A stretch of DNA of 64,000 nt from Flavipsychrobacter sp. (GCA_016786615.1 JAEUVX010000002.1:620001-684000), one strand, 5' to 3'; shown: positions 36,758-44,988, numbered from the stretch's first letter. Program-made: numbers and translations. Notes: a model not told the origin generated them from the letters alone.

Positions 36758-37277
36758 AGCTCACCTCTTTTTCACTTGGTACTTTCATCTCGTTTCCAGT
36801 CAATGCCTGCATTTCCTCCTGATGTCTCATTGCTCTTTGTACGGAAGGCAGTATCATTTTATGGTACTTGCATTTATTTATAAGTGGCATCATCGCTACG
36901 CTATCTTTTGATGGCAAAGACAATTTTGCATCATCGCTATACACAATACAATCTACATTAGCGCCTTCTAAATAATTGCGTAAGAAAGCTACGGTATCTC
37001 CAACTGCAAATTTTATCTGTATAGACTCCAGCTTCGATTTGTAAGAGTTCTTCAGCATCTCACAGGTTTCTTTAAAATCCTCGCTTACCATTTTCATCTG
37101 TTCAGCACGTACTTTGTTTCTTATTGACGCAAACAACATACTTGCTATATCATTGGGCTGACGTACCATGTGCAATAAAGTAATCCTGATTTTTTCGTCA
37201 CCAAACTTCGCTACAGCGGCATGCACCACCTGCAACGACTGTACTGTAAAATCTGTTGGTATTAATATATGCCTCAT
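36741..37277 (-). CDS. Universal stress protein (UspA-like)
   Basis: 178 aa, one Usp fold. MRHILIPTDFTVQSLQVVHA is the standard start and VHAAVAKFGDEKIRITLLHMV follows. The ATP-binding glycine motif (G-x2-G-x9-G-S/T) is not evident; the C-terminal portion has DCIVYSDDAKLS instead, so it may be a non-nucleotide-binding member. It has a CATCTTTG promoter box and a leader of only about ten nt, and overlaps the bestrophin gene that follows, suggesting a joint response to ionic or osmotic stress (inference). Confidence 0.78.
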   Translation of the reverse strand: MRHILIPTDFTVQSLQVVHAAVAKFGDEKIRITLLHMVRQPNDIASMLFASIRNKVRAEQMKMVSEDFKETCEMLKNSYKSKLESIQIKFAVGDTVAFLRNYLEGANVDCIVYSDDAKLSLPSKDSVAMMPLINKCKYHKMILPSVQRAMRHQEEMQALTGNEMKVPSEKEVSYVVTK

Positions 37278-37293
37278 AACAATTTGTTTTGAG

Positions 37294-37301
37294 CAAAGAT
37301 G
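37294..37301 (-). promoter_or_regulatory. -7 element of the usp-bestrophin operon
   Basis: CATCTTTG on the minus strand, the same box as at 19912, 22990 and 23552. About 17 bp from the start codon. Confidence 0.5.
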
Positions 37302-37387
37302 TACCCGCGGTGTTAGAGAGTGGTAAAGACCTGTAAAAAATCTGTAAAGAATGTGGTAAGAAAACGGTAAGAAATGTTGAGGAATTG

Positions 37388-38758
37388 TTAAAGCCAGCCG
37401 GAAGTATCTAATGGCAGTTTGATTTTTATAAACGTGCCCTTGTTCTCTTCAGAGCGCACTTCCAGTTCTCCGTTATGCAACCTGATAATGTTTCTTGACA
37501 GCGGTAAGCCAATACCATATCCATTAAAACTGCCTGTATTTGACGCCCTGAAAAACGGTTCGTATATATAAGCAATTTCATCTTTAGGTATGCCAATACC
37601 CTGGTCTTCTATAGATATTACAACTTTGGTATCAGTAGCCGCTATCGATACTTGTACCGGTTTATTCTTAGAATACTTGCAGCCATTGATTACGATATTA
37701 ACCAATGCCAGTTCCAATAATTGCTGATTTCCTTTTATCATCAGTTTCTGCTGGTCTTCAGGCATCATACTCAGGTTAATGAATACTTTGTTCTCCGGTA
37801 TAATATTATCTACTGTCTCTTTCACAATATATATCACCTCATCCAGCCTCAGTGATGTGAACTCCTGTATCTTTCCGTTATAACCGGTTTGAGCAAGGTG
37901 CAGCAGGCTGCCTGTAATACGCTTCAACCGCTCTGCTTCATTTAGTATCACGCTCATAGAGCGGATGTAGTCTTCGGCATTTCGTTGTTTGCTGAGTGTA
38001 TATTCAGATTCACCGATGATGGCTGTGAGTGGCGTATTGAGTTCGTGTGATGCATTGCTGATAAAATTCTTCTGTGTCTCAAAAGTGGCCTCAAGCCTGT
38101 CGAGCATATTGTTGAATGTAGCACTCAATTCAGATATTTCATCCTTACCATTACCTTCCGGCAGACGCAGGTGTAGCTGGCTGGCACTGATATCCTGTAC
38201 TTTGTGCGTAATAATGCTGATAGGTTGCAAAATGATTTTTGAAAACCACAACCCGATGAGTAATGACAATAATATAGCCGATACTATGCTTACTACTATT
38301 ATAGTTCGTAGGTTGCGCAGGTAAGAATCAATGAATTCATTTTTAGCCGCTATAATAACAATGCTGTTTACATCACTGTCATTATACCTGTAAGCATAAT
38401 AAAACATATTATGCTCTCTGTGCCTTGCAACACCATATATTTCTGCTTGTCTGTAGAACGATTTGCTAAGCGGTAGTTTTGCTATCAATCCTCTCTGTGA
38501 ATCAACATCAAAAAAATACTCCCGCTCGTCAGGCAGCGTTTCCAGGTGCAGACGCCTGATTTCGTCATACGTACTCTTGCTCATAGCCTCTTTTTCAAAA
38601 CGGCTCTTAGCAGCAATTACGGCACGTATCTCCAGCCTTTTATAAAAATCTTCAAACGTATTCTGGTTAACAAAATAATACTCCGTTACACTTACAATCA
38701 GTACAATGCTGACAGTAAGCATAGCAAACAGTAATGCTATACGGTATTGTATTTTCAT
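37388..38758 (-). CDS. Sensor histidine kinase
   Basis: 456 aa. Two membrane segments (about residues 7-28 and 150-172) bracket a 120-residue periplasmic sensor with no recognised fold. A HAMP linker (about 173-225) leads to the dimerisation/phosphoacceptor helix SNASHELNTPLTAIIGE with His238, then the ATP-lid region NGCKYSKN, DQGIGIPKDE and GYGIGLPLS (N, G1, G2 boxes). It should phosphorylate the regulator encoded 4 bp upstream. Signal unknown. Confidence 0.93.
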   Translation of the reverse strand: MKIQYRIALLFAMLTVSIVLIVSVTEYYFVNQNTFEDFYKRLEIRAVIAAKSRFEKEAMSKSTYDEIRRLHLETLPDEREYFFDVDSQRGLIAKLPLSKSFYRQAEIYGVARHREHNMFYYAYRYNDSDVNSIVIIAAKNEFIDSYLRNLRTIIVVSIVSAILLSLLIGLWFSKIILQPISIITHKVQDISASQLHLRLPEGNGKDEISELSATFNNMLDRLEATFETQKNFISNASHELNTPLTAIIGESEYTLSKQRNAEDYIRSMSVILNEAERLKRITGSLLHLAQTGYNGKIQEFTSLRLDEVIYIVKETVDNIIPENKVFINLSMMPEDQQKLMIKGNQQLLELALVNIVINGCKYSKNKPVQVSIAATDTKVVISIEDQGIGIPKDEIAYIYEPFFRASNTGSFNGYGIGLPLSRNIIRLHNGELEVRSEENKGTFIKIKLPLDTSGWL

Positions 38759-38762
38759 TTGT

Positions 38763-39455
38763 CTATTCTTCTTTCAAAATATACCCCATACCCACTACGG
38801 TATGTATCAGTTTACCTTCATTTTCCTTATCTATTTTTTTACGCAGGTAGTTTACATACACATCTACCACCTTTGTATTCATATTGAATTCTATACCCCA
38901 TACTTTCTCCAGTATATCCATTCTTGATAAAAGACGTTTCTTATTCTCCAGCAGGTATTTCAGCAATCGGTATTCAGTTGCTGTCAGGTCTATTTTCCGT
39001 CCGGCTCTTGTTGCTGTTTTATCTTTAAGATTCAGTTCCAGATCTGCTATTCGCAGCTTTTCATCATCACCCTCTTCAGGTTCAGGGGTAGTTGCACCCC
39101 GGCGTATCATACTTCGCACACGCGCCAGTAATTCTGCCAGTTTGTATGGCTTCACCATGTAGTCATCCGCACCATAGTCTAGTCCGGCAACAATATTCTG
39201 TGTTGTACCAAGAGCTGTAAGCATTAGTATCGGCTTCATAATACCCGCCTCACGCACTTTCCGGCATATTTCCAAGCCGTTTACCCCAGGCAACATTATG
39301 TCCAGTATCATCAGGCTGTAATGACTGTTCAACGCCATATCCAGCCCTGTATTGCCATCTGGGGCAAGGCTAACAACATAGCCTTCTTCGCTGAGGCTGC
39401 GTATCAGCAATGACGCTACTGCTGCTTCGTCTTCTATCAATAAAATACTATTCAA
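38763..39455 (-). CDS. OmpR/PhoB-type response regulator (TTG start)
   Basis: 230 aa. The receiver domain has the acidic pair IEDE (8-10), the phosphoacceptor Asp52 (LMILDIMLPG) and the conserved Lys in YMVKPYK near 102. The C-terminal winged helix (about 130-228) has LTATEYRLLKYLLENK and MNTKVVDVYVNYLRKKID, typical recognition region of OmpR members. The frame opens with TTG, since no in-frame ATG is available upstream. It precedes its kinase by 4 bp; the usp-bestrophin operon follows the kinase on the same strand and is a plausible target. Confidence 0.93.
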   Translation of the reverse strand: MNSILLIEDEAAVASLLIRSLSEEGYVVSLAPDGNTGLDMALNSHYSLMILDIMLPGVNGLEICRKVREAGIMKPILMLTALGTTQNIVAGLDYGADDYMVKPYKLAELLARVRSMIRRGATTPEPEEGDDEKLRIADLELNLKDKTATRAGRKIDLTATEYRLLKYLLENKKRLLSRMDILEKVWGIEFNMNTKVVDVYVNYLRKKIDKENEGKLIHTVVGMGYILKEE

Positions 39456-39584
39456 AACCCGTTCGTTGTTGTTATTAATATCAACGAAAATAAAGGCAGA
39501 AAGTTTCTTTGCCTATTAATAATAACTATTTAATCATTTTTTTAACGCGTCTGTACCTGTTTATCAATTGCCTGTCAATAAAAA

Positions 39585-39606
39585 AGTGTAGCAAAACTGC
39601 TACACT
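39585..39606 (-). terminator. Terminator after the VOC gene
   Basis: AGTGTAGC (39585-39592) and GCTACACT (39599-39606), 6-nt loop; on the minus strand followed by TTTTTATTG. Confidence 0.75.
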
Positions 39607-39631
39607 CCAGATATTGATTGATTACCGGATA

Positions 39632-40105
39632 CTATCCGTTGTAAGCTGTCTCCAGGTCTGCAATAATGATTTTCTTCATCTGCATCATGGCCATCGTTAC
39701 GCGTTGTGCTTTTGCCGCATCTTTATCACTCATCAGTTTTATCAATGCATCAGGCACTATCTGCCACGACAGTCCGTACTTATCTTTCAACCACGAGCAT
39801 GGCTGTTCCATACCGCCATCCGCTGTCAGTTTATCCCAGTAATAATCTACTTCTTCCTGGTCTTTGCAGTGCACTACAAACGATATGGCCTCTGTGAATT
39901 TATACATAGGCCCCGCATTCAGGGCAGTAAATCGCTGTCCGAACAGTTCAAAATCTATAGTTAAAGCTGTACCTGCAGGCATGGGCATACCTTCGCTGTA
40001 GCGGCTTATACTGTTTATTTTTGCATCCCTGAAAACGGAAGCATAAAAGTTAACTGCTTCTTCCGCATTGTTGTCGAACCATAAGAATGGTGTGATTTTT
40101 TGCAT
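39632..40105 (-). CDS. VOC family protein (PhnB/3-demethylubiquinone methyltransferase-like)
   Basis: 157 aa from the ATG at 40105, where the family sequence MQKITPFLWFDNNAEEAVNF begins. SRYSEGMPMPAGTALTIDFEL, FTALNAGPMYKFTEAISF and GLSWQIVP are diagnostic blocks of this PhnB-like group of glyoxalase-fold proteins. Often annotated as methyltransferases, but they lack a SAM domain and no reaction is established. Family secure, activity unknown. Confidence 0.85.
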   Translation of the reverse strand: MQKITPFLWFDNNAEEAVNFYASVFRDAKINSISRYSEGMPMPAGTALTIDFELFGQRFTALNAGPMYKFTEAISFVVHCKDQEEVDYYWDKLTADGGMEQPCSWLKDKYGLSWQIVPDALIKLMSDKDAAKAQRVTMAMMQMKKIIIADLETAYNG

Positions 40106-40317
40106 AGTTCTAGTTTTAATAATATCATAATGCAAACCTACTGTAGCCGGATAATATTAATACGGTATATATGCGTCAGAAAATGGTGTATTTGCGACAT
40201 ACCAGAAATGACTAAATCTGCACTTTTGATTATTCCATATCATTAAACAAAACTTAATATTAATTGAATTTTCACTGTTTATCCTTAACATATAAAAGCC
40301 ATATCAACTATTTAAAA

Positions 40318-40325
40318 TATCTTTG
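40318..40325 (+). promoter_or_regulatory. -7 element of the peroxiredoxin gene
   Basis: TATCTTTG, perfect TAnnTTTG. Predicted start of transcription near 40332, leader about 22 nt. Confidence 0.5.
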
Positions 40326-40353
40326 CGCGCCTTTAAAAAAGTAATAACAGGAA

Positions 40354-40989
40354 ATGAACGTATTAACAGGAAAAAAAGCCCCGCTTTTCAAAGAAGAAGC
40401 AGTAGTAAACGGAAACGAATTTGCAGAAAACTTTTCGTTGGAGCAGTACATCGGTAAAAAGAATGTGGTATTCTTTTTCTACCCGCTCGATTTCACTTTT
40501 GTATGCCCTACAGAGCTGGTAGCTTTTCAGGAAAAACTGGCTGAATTTGAAAAACGCGATACAGTAGTTGTTGCATGCTCTACAGACTCAAAATATTCTC
40601 ACTGGGCATGGTTGAATACGGAGCGTAATAAAGGTGGTATCAAAGGTGTTACATACCCTATAGTTGCAGATAATTCAAAAATGATTGCTATCAACTATGG
40701 TGTTCTTGCAGGTAATTATACTTTCAACGATGGTGCTATGTCTTTTGAAGGAAACCCTGTTGCGTACCGTGGCTTGTTCCTGATAGATAAGCAAGGTGTG
40801 GTTCGCCATCAGGTTATCAACGACCTGCCGCTGGGCCGTAGTGTAGATGAAACGCTGCGTATGGTAGATGCACTGAACTTCCATGAAGAAAATGGTGAAG
40901 TATGCCCTGCTAACTGGAACAAAGGTAGCGAAGGATTGAAAACAACTGCTGCAGACATCGCTAAGTATCTGGAAACACACGCTAACTAA
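40354..40989 (+). CDS. Typical 2-Cys peroxiredoxin (AhpC/Prx1 group)
   Basis: 211 aa. It reduces hydrogen peroxide and alkyl peroxides in the cytoplasm. The peroxidatic Cys51 is in PLDFTFVCPTELVAF and the resolving Cys184 in GEVCPANWNKGS, matching typical 2-Cys enzymes that form decamers. Catalytic Thr (in FTFVCPTE) and the conserved Arg (in PVAYRGLFLID) are present. Transcribed alone, with a strong -7 box and a palindromic terminator. No AhpF-type reductase is adjacent, so thioredoxin is the probable reductant (inference). Confidence 0.95.
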   Translation: MNVLTGKKAPLFKEEAVVNGNEFAENFSLEQYIGKKNVVFFFYPLDFTFVCPTELVAFQEKLAEFEKRDTVVVACSTDSKYSHWAWLNTERNKGGIKGVTYPIVADNSKMIAINYGVLAGNYTFNDGAMSFEGNPVAYRGLFLIDKQGVVRHQVINDLPLGRSVDETLRMVDALNFHEENGEVCPANWNKGSEGLKTTAADIAKYLETHAN

Positions 40990-41012
40990 TATCCATTGCA
41001 AGATTTATAACC

Positions 41013-41038
41013 GGAAGCCACTCAATTGAGTGGCTTCC
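41013..41038 (+). terminator. 26-bp palindromic terminator of the peroxiredoxin gene
   Basis: Perfect palindrome, centre AATT, arms GGAAGCCACTCAA / TTGAGTGGCTTCC, then TTGTTTTT. Confidence 0.9.
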
Positions 41039-41110
41039 TTGTTTTTAACAAATACTAAGTAACCGCAAAATATAATTGGATTAATTTCGTTTCATCATAA
41101 AACATAGGAT

Positions 41111-41962
41111 ATGAGATTTGCTTTCATCACAATTGTAGCCTTAACCTTATTTACTACCGGCTGCGTCAGTTCTAAAAAATATAAAGACTTACAGGCTAAG
41201 TACAATTCGTTACAAACGAACAATAACACATTAAGCGGGAAGAACCAGTCTTGCGAGTCCGACCTTTCATCCGCTCGTACACGCATCAGCAGTCTTGAAG
41301 AGCAGTTGAGTTCTGAACGCTCTAATCTTGCTGCATTACAGGCAGCATTAGATAAATGCCTGACAGCGGGCAACCAGGGTAGTGTAAACATTGCAAAGCT
41401 GGTAGATGAAATCAACGCATCTAACAAATACATCCAACACCTGGTGAATATGAAGAATAAGAGCGACTCGCTGAACATAGTGTTGACAAACAACCTGACA
41501 CGTTCGCTGAGCCGCGAAGAGTTGAAAGATGTAGATGTAAAAGTGCTGAAAGGTGTTGTGTATATATCGTTGGCAGATAATATGCTGTATAAAACAGGCG
41601 ACTACCAGATATCTGAACGTGCCGGCGAAACTCTGAGCAAGATTGCCAAAATCATCAAAGACTATAACGACTACGAAGTACTGGTAGAAGGCAATACCGA
41701 TGATGTGCCTATCTCTCGCCCCAACATACGCAACAACTGGGACCTGAGTGCCCTGCGTGCATCATCTGTAGTACAGGCACTGCAATACAACTATGGTGTT
41801 GACCCTAAACGCCTGACAGCCGGCGGGCGAGGCGAGTACAACCCTGTAGCTGATAACAGCAGCGAAACAGGCAAAACACGCAACCGCCGCACAGAAATTA
41901 TCGTTACTCCGAAGCTCGACCAGTTTATGGACCTTATAGAAAAGGCTCCGGAAAAGCAATAA
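41111..41962 (+). CDS. OmpA-family lipoprotein with coiled coil
   Basis: 283 aa. The N-terminus has a short hydrophobic stretch ending in LFTTGCVSS, a lipobox. Residues about 25-85 are a coiled-coil (KYKDLQAKYNSLQTNNNTLS ...). The C-terminal OmpA domain binds peptidoglycan: LVEGNTDDVPI, NNWDLSALRASSVVQAL, DPKRLTAGGRGEYNPV and NRRTEIIV are its motifs. It resembles flagellar-motor MotB-like and Pal-like proteins of Bacteroidota that tie the outer membrane to the cell wall. A 52-bp perfect palindrome ends the transcript. Confidence 0.9.
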   Translation: MRFAFITIVALTLFTTGCVSSKKYKDLQAKYNSLQTNNNTLSGKNQSCESDLSSARTRISSLEEQLSSERSNLAALQAALDKCLTAGNQGSVNIAKLVDEINASNKYIQHLVNMKNKSDSLNIVLTNNLTRSLSREELKDVDVKVLKGVVYISLADNMLYKTGDYQISERAGETLSKIAKIIKDYNDYEVLVEGNTDDVPISRPNIRNNWDLSALRASSVVQALQYNYGVDPKRLTAGGRGEYNPVADNSSETGKTRNRRTEIIVTPKLDQFMDLIEKAPEKQ

Positions 41963-41972
41963 ACCACATTAC

Positions 41973-42024
41973 TCGTATATATGAAAAGCCACTACAATAT
42001 TGTAGTGGCTTTTCATATATACGA
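41973..42024 (+). terminator. 52-bp perfect palindrome after the OmpA-like gene
   Basis: Every base from 41973 to 41998 pairs with its mirror between 41999 and 42024; centre AATATT. The stem has an AT-rich outer part, GAAAAGCCACTACAA in the middle. Acts as a terminator in either direction, though the stem continues through the T tract. The most extended palindrome in the window. Confidence 0.85.
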
Positions 42025-42142
42025 TACTAAACCTATGTAAGCAGTTTTAACAATCGTTTATACATATTACTTATCATCATTATTACTTATTTATTACCAT
42101 ACCGTTATTTTTGCGTTACCTTAATTCACTTTTGGTAACCTT

Positions 42143-42835
42143 ATGCGCATATTATCAGGACTAAATATTTATTACAAAACTGTAATAAATGAATGGATAT
42201 ACGAGTTTCAGAATAAATCATTCAGATTAAAGCTGCTTATAGTACCGGGACTATTCCTGATATACTCTGCCATCACACAGCAGTTGGGCAACTATATTGA
42301 AACCCGCAAAGGTGTGCAGTTGGAAGATAAACTGCTCTATTTATTTCCCAGCTACGATTTTTCCACCATTATATTCATCCTGCTATATACTTCCCTGTTT
42401 GCATTAATACTCAGCCATCTGCACAAGCCCAAAACTATTATGCGCATCATAGAGATGCACTTTCTGGTAGCGGTAGTAAGGCAGGCATGTATATTACTGA
42501 TAGCCCTTGAGCCACCGATGGGTATCATCGTACTCAGGGATGTGTTTCTTGAAAATACTGTTTACCCGCATAATACCCCGCTTACCAAAGACCTCTTCTT
42601 CAGCGGGCATGTAGCCAGTATATGGATATACTTCCTCTGCGCACAGCAAAAGCACCTGAAAGCCTATATGTGCATTGCTACGTTTATAATGAGCTTTATG
42701 GTACTGAGCATGCGCATACATTATACCTACGATGTGTATGGCGCCCTGTTCTTCACAACACTCCTATACTTTGTACCTTCAAAAGTAAAGCCATACTATA
42801 CCAAAGTGAAAGCGCAATTGTTGTATTCTAAATAA
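42143..42835 (+). CDS. PAP2_C/sphingomyelin-synthase-like membrane phosphatase
   Basis: 230 aa with about six membrane segments. LFFSGHVASIWIYF and MRIHYTYDVYGALFF provide the His-His-Asp triad arranged as in the PAP2_C (sphingomyelin synthase-like) branch: S-G-H in one helix and H-Y-T-x-D-V in the next. Such enzymes transfer or remove phosphate-containing head groups of lipids at the membrane surface. Many Bacteroidota make sphingolipids, so a role in phosphosphingolipid synthesis or undecaprenyl/lipid phosphate hydrolysis is plausible but not shown. Only the C-terminal half is convincing. Confidence 0.75.
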   Translation: MRILSGLNIYYKTVINEWIYEFQNKSFRLKLLIVPGLFLIYSAITQQLGNYIETRKGVQLEDKLLYLFPSYDFSTIIFILLYTSLFALILSHLHKPKTIMRIIEMHFLVAVVRQACILLIALEPPMGIIVLRDVFLENTVYPHNTPLTKDLFFSGHVASIWIYFLCAQQKHLKAYMCIATFIMSFMVLSMRIHYTYDVYGALFFTTLLYFVPSKVKPYYTKVKAQLLYSK

Positions 42836-42863
42836 TACACCTATAGTATTGTAGCTTATAGTG

Positions 42864-43232
42864 TCAGGTTTGTTGCAACACAGTTTCCAACTGCCTGAAA
42901 ACAGGGATTAAGGTCTGTCCTTTTTCAGAAAGTATATATTCTATATGCAGCGGTTTTTGTTTGATGATGGTTCTTATCAGCAGGCCCTGTTCTTCCAGTT
43001 CTTTCAATGCTACTGCAACAGTTTGCTTATTCGCTCCATCTATACCTCTCAGCAGTGCATTAAACCGCAGAGGGCCATCGACAGCCAATTTAAATATCTG
43101 CATTTTATACTTGCCCGACAGCATCTTTAGCAGCCCCTCTACAGGGCAACCATTATCGTTCTCTATGTTTTTATCGGTAGTCACTTTTTTCAGACTAATT
43201 GTTTGTCTGCGTAACAACAGGGAATTTTGCAC
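42864..43232 (-). CDS. HxlR-family transcriptional regulator
   Basis: 122 aa winged-helix protein. NGCPVEGLLKMLSGKYKMQI places the single N-terminal Cys of the family where redox-sensing members (YodB/HypR/QorR type) have it, followed by the DNA-recognition part RFNALLRGIDGANKQTVAVALK and the wing EYILSEKGQTLIPVF. It probably binds as a dimer. It lies divergent from a DsbA-like thiol protein with 52 bp between, the usual setting for regulation of the neighbour by a thiol-based sensor (inference). Confidence 0.9.
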   Translation of the reverse strand: MQNSLLLRRQTISLKKVTTDKNIENDNGCPVEGLLKMLSGKYKMQIFKLAVDGPLRFNALLRGIDGANKQTVAVALKELEEQGLLIRTIIKQKPLHIEYILSEKGQTLIPVFRQLETVLQQT

Positions 43233-43284
43233 TAAGTTAATGATTCGAATACTAACGGATAGTTAACTACAGAAAAGAATAAAC

Positions 43285-44271
43285 ATGAGAGGCAAATTAT
43301 TGTTGTTGATGATACTGATTGGCAGCATCAGTTGTCAATCGCAAACAAAGAGAAAAATGAAAGTAGAACAGACGAACCCGTTATTGTGCGACACTACAAC
43401 AGGCATATGCGAAGTACCCAGCAGCAACAACGCAGCATCGGTAACGAATATTAAACTGGGCATCAAACCCATCAAAATCATTTACTATACAGACCCTATT
43501 TGCTCATCGTGCTGGGGCATAGAACCACAACTGCGCAAGCTGAAACTTGAATACGGCGAATACATAGATATTGACTACCGTATGGGTGGCCTGCTGCCCG
43601 ACTGGAGCTATAACAGCGGTGGCATCAGTAAACCGAGCGATGTAGCACACCACTGGAAGGAAGTGAGCAAGTATTACGAAATGCCCATTGAAGGCGATGT
43701 ATGGCTCACTGATCCGCTACATTCTTCCTACCCGCCATCTATAGCCATGAAGGCTGCACAGATGCAAGACAAAACTAAGGCCTTGATATTCCTGCGCAAG
43801 TTACGCGAGCGCGTGTTTCTGGACAACAAGAATATAACCCGTTGGGAAGTGATACAGGAAGCTGCAAGCTATGCAGGGCTTGATACTGTACAATTAAAGC
43901 AAGACTATGAAGGCACTGCAAAGCAACTGTTTGAAGAAGACCTGCAATATGCACGTACACTTGGCGTGCGTGGCTTTCCTACATTATTGGTATCGGCATC
44001 AGGCAAGCAGCATGTCACTATCTATGGCTTCCGTCCGTATGATATTTTTGAAAGCACAGTAAAACAATTGCTGCCCGATGCTAAGAAAGCAAGCATCAAC
44101 ACAGCTCCGCTCGCACTTTTCAACCACTACCCTACACTAACTGTAAAAGAATACGCAGTGCTTGCTGGCACAACAAATTCAGTTGCCACAACAATGCTGG
44201 ATAAACTGGTTGCAGAAAACAAGCTGAAGAAGCAGACCGTTAGCAGCGGCAGCATTTATAGCCTGCCATAA
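43285..44271 (+). CDS. DsbA-like thiol protein with C-terminal winged-helix-like extension
   Basis: 328 aa. The N-terminus resembles a lipoprotein signal (LLLLMILIGSISCQSQ; a weak lipobox). The DsbA/FrnE-like thioredoxin fold spans about 55-265, with active-site CSSC at residues 73-76 (IIYYTDPICSSCWGIEPQL) and the cis-Pro loop VRGFPTLLVS. The tail (LTVKEYAVLAGTTNSVATTM, LDKLVAENKLKK) looks like a winged-helix unit, odd in a protein that seems to be exported. Divergent HxlR regulator. If not exported, a cytoplasmic ClpXP-adaptor-type role (SpxH family) is an alternative. Confidence 0.78.
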   Translation: MRGKLLLLMILIGSISCQSQTKRKMKVEQTNPLLCDTTTGICEVPSSNNAASVTNIKLGIKPIKIIYYTDPICSSCWGIEPQLRKLKLEYGEYIDIDYRMGGLLPDWSYNSGGISKPSDVAHHWKEVSKYYEMPIEGDVWLTDPLHSSYPPSIAMKAAQMQDKTKALIFLRKLRERVFLDNKNITRWEVIQEAASYAGLDTVQLKQDYEGTAKQLFEEDLQYARTLGVRGFPTLLVSASGKQHVTIYGFRPYDIFESTVKQLLPDAKKASINTAPLALFNHYPTLTVKEYAVLAGTTNSVATTMLDKLVAENKLKKQTVSSGSIYSLP

Positions 44272-44278
44272 GTGTTGA

Positions 44279-44542
44279 TTATTTTACTTTGGTAAGAAAA
44301 TCAGTAACAAACCCTTCCAATGCACTGCACGCCATAAAGAAGGGTTTTTCTGTTATGTGCATCTCTACAGCGTCGGGCAGCAGCGTATAGTCTGCACCAA
44401 TGCTACCAAGCATGGTATTCATTGTAAAAGAACCGCCTGTTTCTATTTCCTTCAGGGTACCATTGTTCTTCGCCACCACATGCTTCAGTTTCGATAGCAT
44501 GGACTCTATGTTCCCTGAATGCGGCACTTTAAAATCGCACAT
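44279..44542 (-). CDS. Small hypothetical protein (PHA-granule-system-like)
   Basis: 87 aa from the ATG at 44542, chosen because the -7 box TACCTTTG lies at 44568-44575 and the preceding codons of the longer frame would be inside the promoter. Composition is amphipathic: MCDFKVPHSGNIESMLSKLK, TMLGSIGADYTLLPDAVEMH, ITEKPFFMACSALEGF. The last part recalls the polyhydroxyalkanoate system/granule-associated family in arrangement, but weakly. Function unknown. It converges on the DsbA-like gene with 7 bp between. Confidence 0.5.
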   Translation of the reverse strand: MCDFKVPHSGNIESMLSKLKHVVAKNNGTLKEIETGGSFTMNTMLGSIGADYTLLPDAVEMHITEKPFFMACSALEGFVTDFLTKVK

Positions 44543-44567
44543 CTTATTCGCTGTTTTTAATCTATAG

Positions 44568-44575
44568 CAAAGGTA
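44568..44575 (-). promoter_or_regulatory. -7 element of the 44279-44542 gene
   Basis: TACCTTTG on the minus strand, about 26 bp upstream of the ATG at 44542; fits TAnnTTTG. Confidence 0.5.
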
Positions 44576-44625
44576 GGATTTCCTGAATTTGAGTGTGTTA
44601 AAGAATGGGAATACTATTAATAACA

Positions 44626-44648
44626 AAAGCCGCATTAATAGCGGCTTT
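44626..44648 (-). terminator. Terminator after tRNA-Lys
   Basis: AAAGCCGC (44626-44633) and GCGGCTTT (44641-44648), 7-nt loop; on the minus strand followed by TGTTATTAATAG. Confidence 0.7.
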
Positions 44649-44658
44649 CAATTTCCAG

Positions 44659-44731
44659 TGATCCCGTTGGGACTCGAACCCAAGACCCATACATTAAAAG
44701 TGTATTGCTCTACCAACTGAGCTACGGAATC
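44659..44731 (-). tRNA. tRNA-Lys (anticodon TTT)
   Basis: Cloverleaf folds by eye on the minus strand: acceptor GATTCCG (44731-44725) with CGGGATC (44666-44660), one T-G pair and discriminator A at 44659; D arm GCTC..GAGC; anticodon arm ATACA-CTTTTAA-TGTAT with anticodon TTT; T arm TTGGG-TTCGAGT-CCCAA. Total 73 nt. CCA is not encoded. A promoter (TTTG-N18-TATCTTTG) precedes it and a hairpin follows. Confidence 0.95.
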
Positions 44732-44749
44732 ATTCCCTGATTGGGAGCG

Positions 44750-44779
44750 CAAAGATACGCAAGGAACTATTTCTGCAAA
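44750..44779 (-). promoter_or_regulatory. Promoter of tRNA-Lys
   Basis: Minus strand TTTG, 18 bp, TATCTTTG (complement of 44750-44757). Predicted transcription start near 44742, about ten nt before the mature 5' end. Confidence 0.6.
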
Positions 44780-44988
44780 ATCTTTTTGACACTTTTTTTT
44801 TGCGTTTGCATCAAAGCCTTTACCAGACTGATTATTAAAGCATAGAAATCGTTTTCATTTAACCATTTTCATTGGTTTTGTCAATCCCCCCATTGTCATA
44901 TAAGCATCATTTAATTTTAAAAAATTTTTAATTAAAGTTTAATCTGTCTATTTTGCTTCCTTTCAAAAATTATTTTTAATAACACGTA

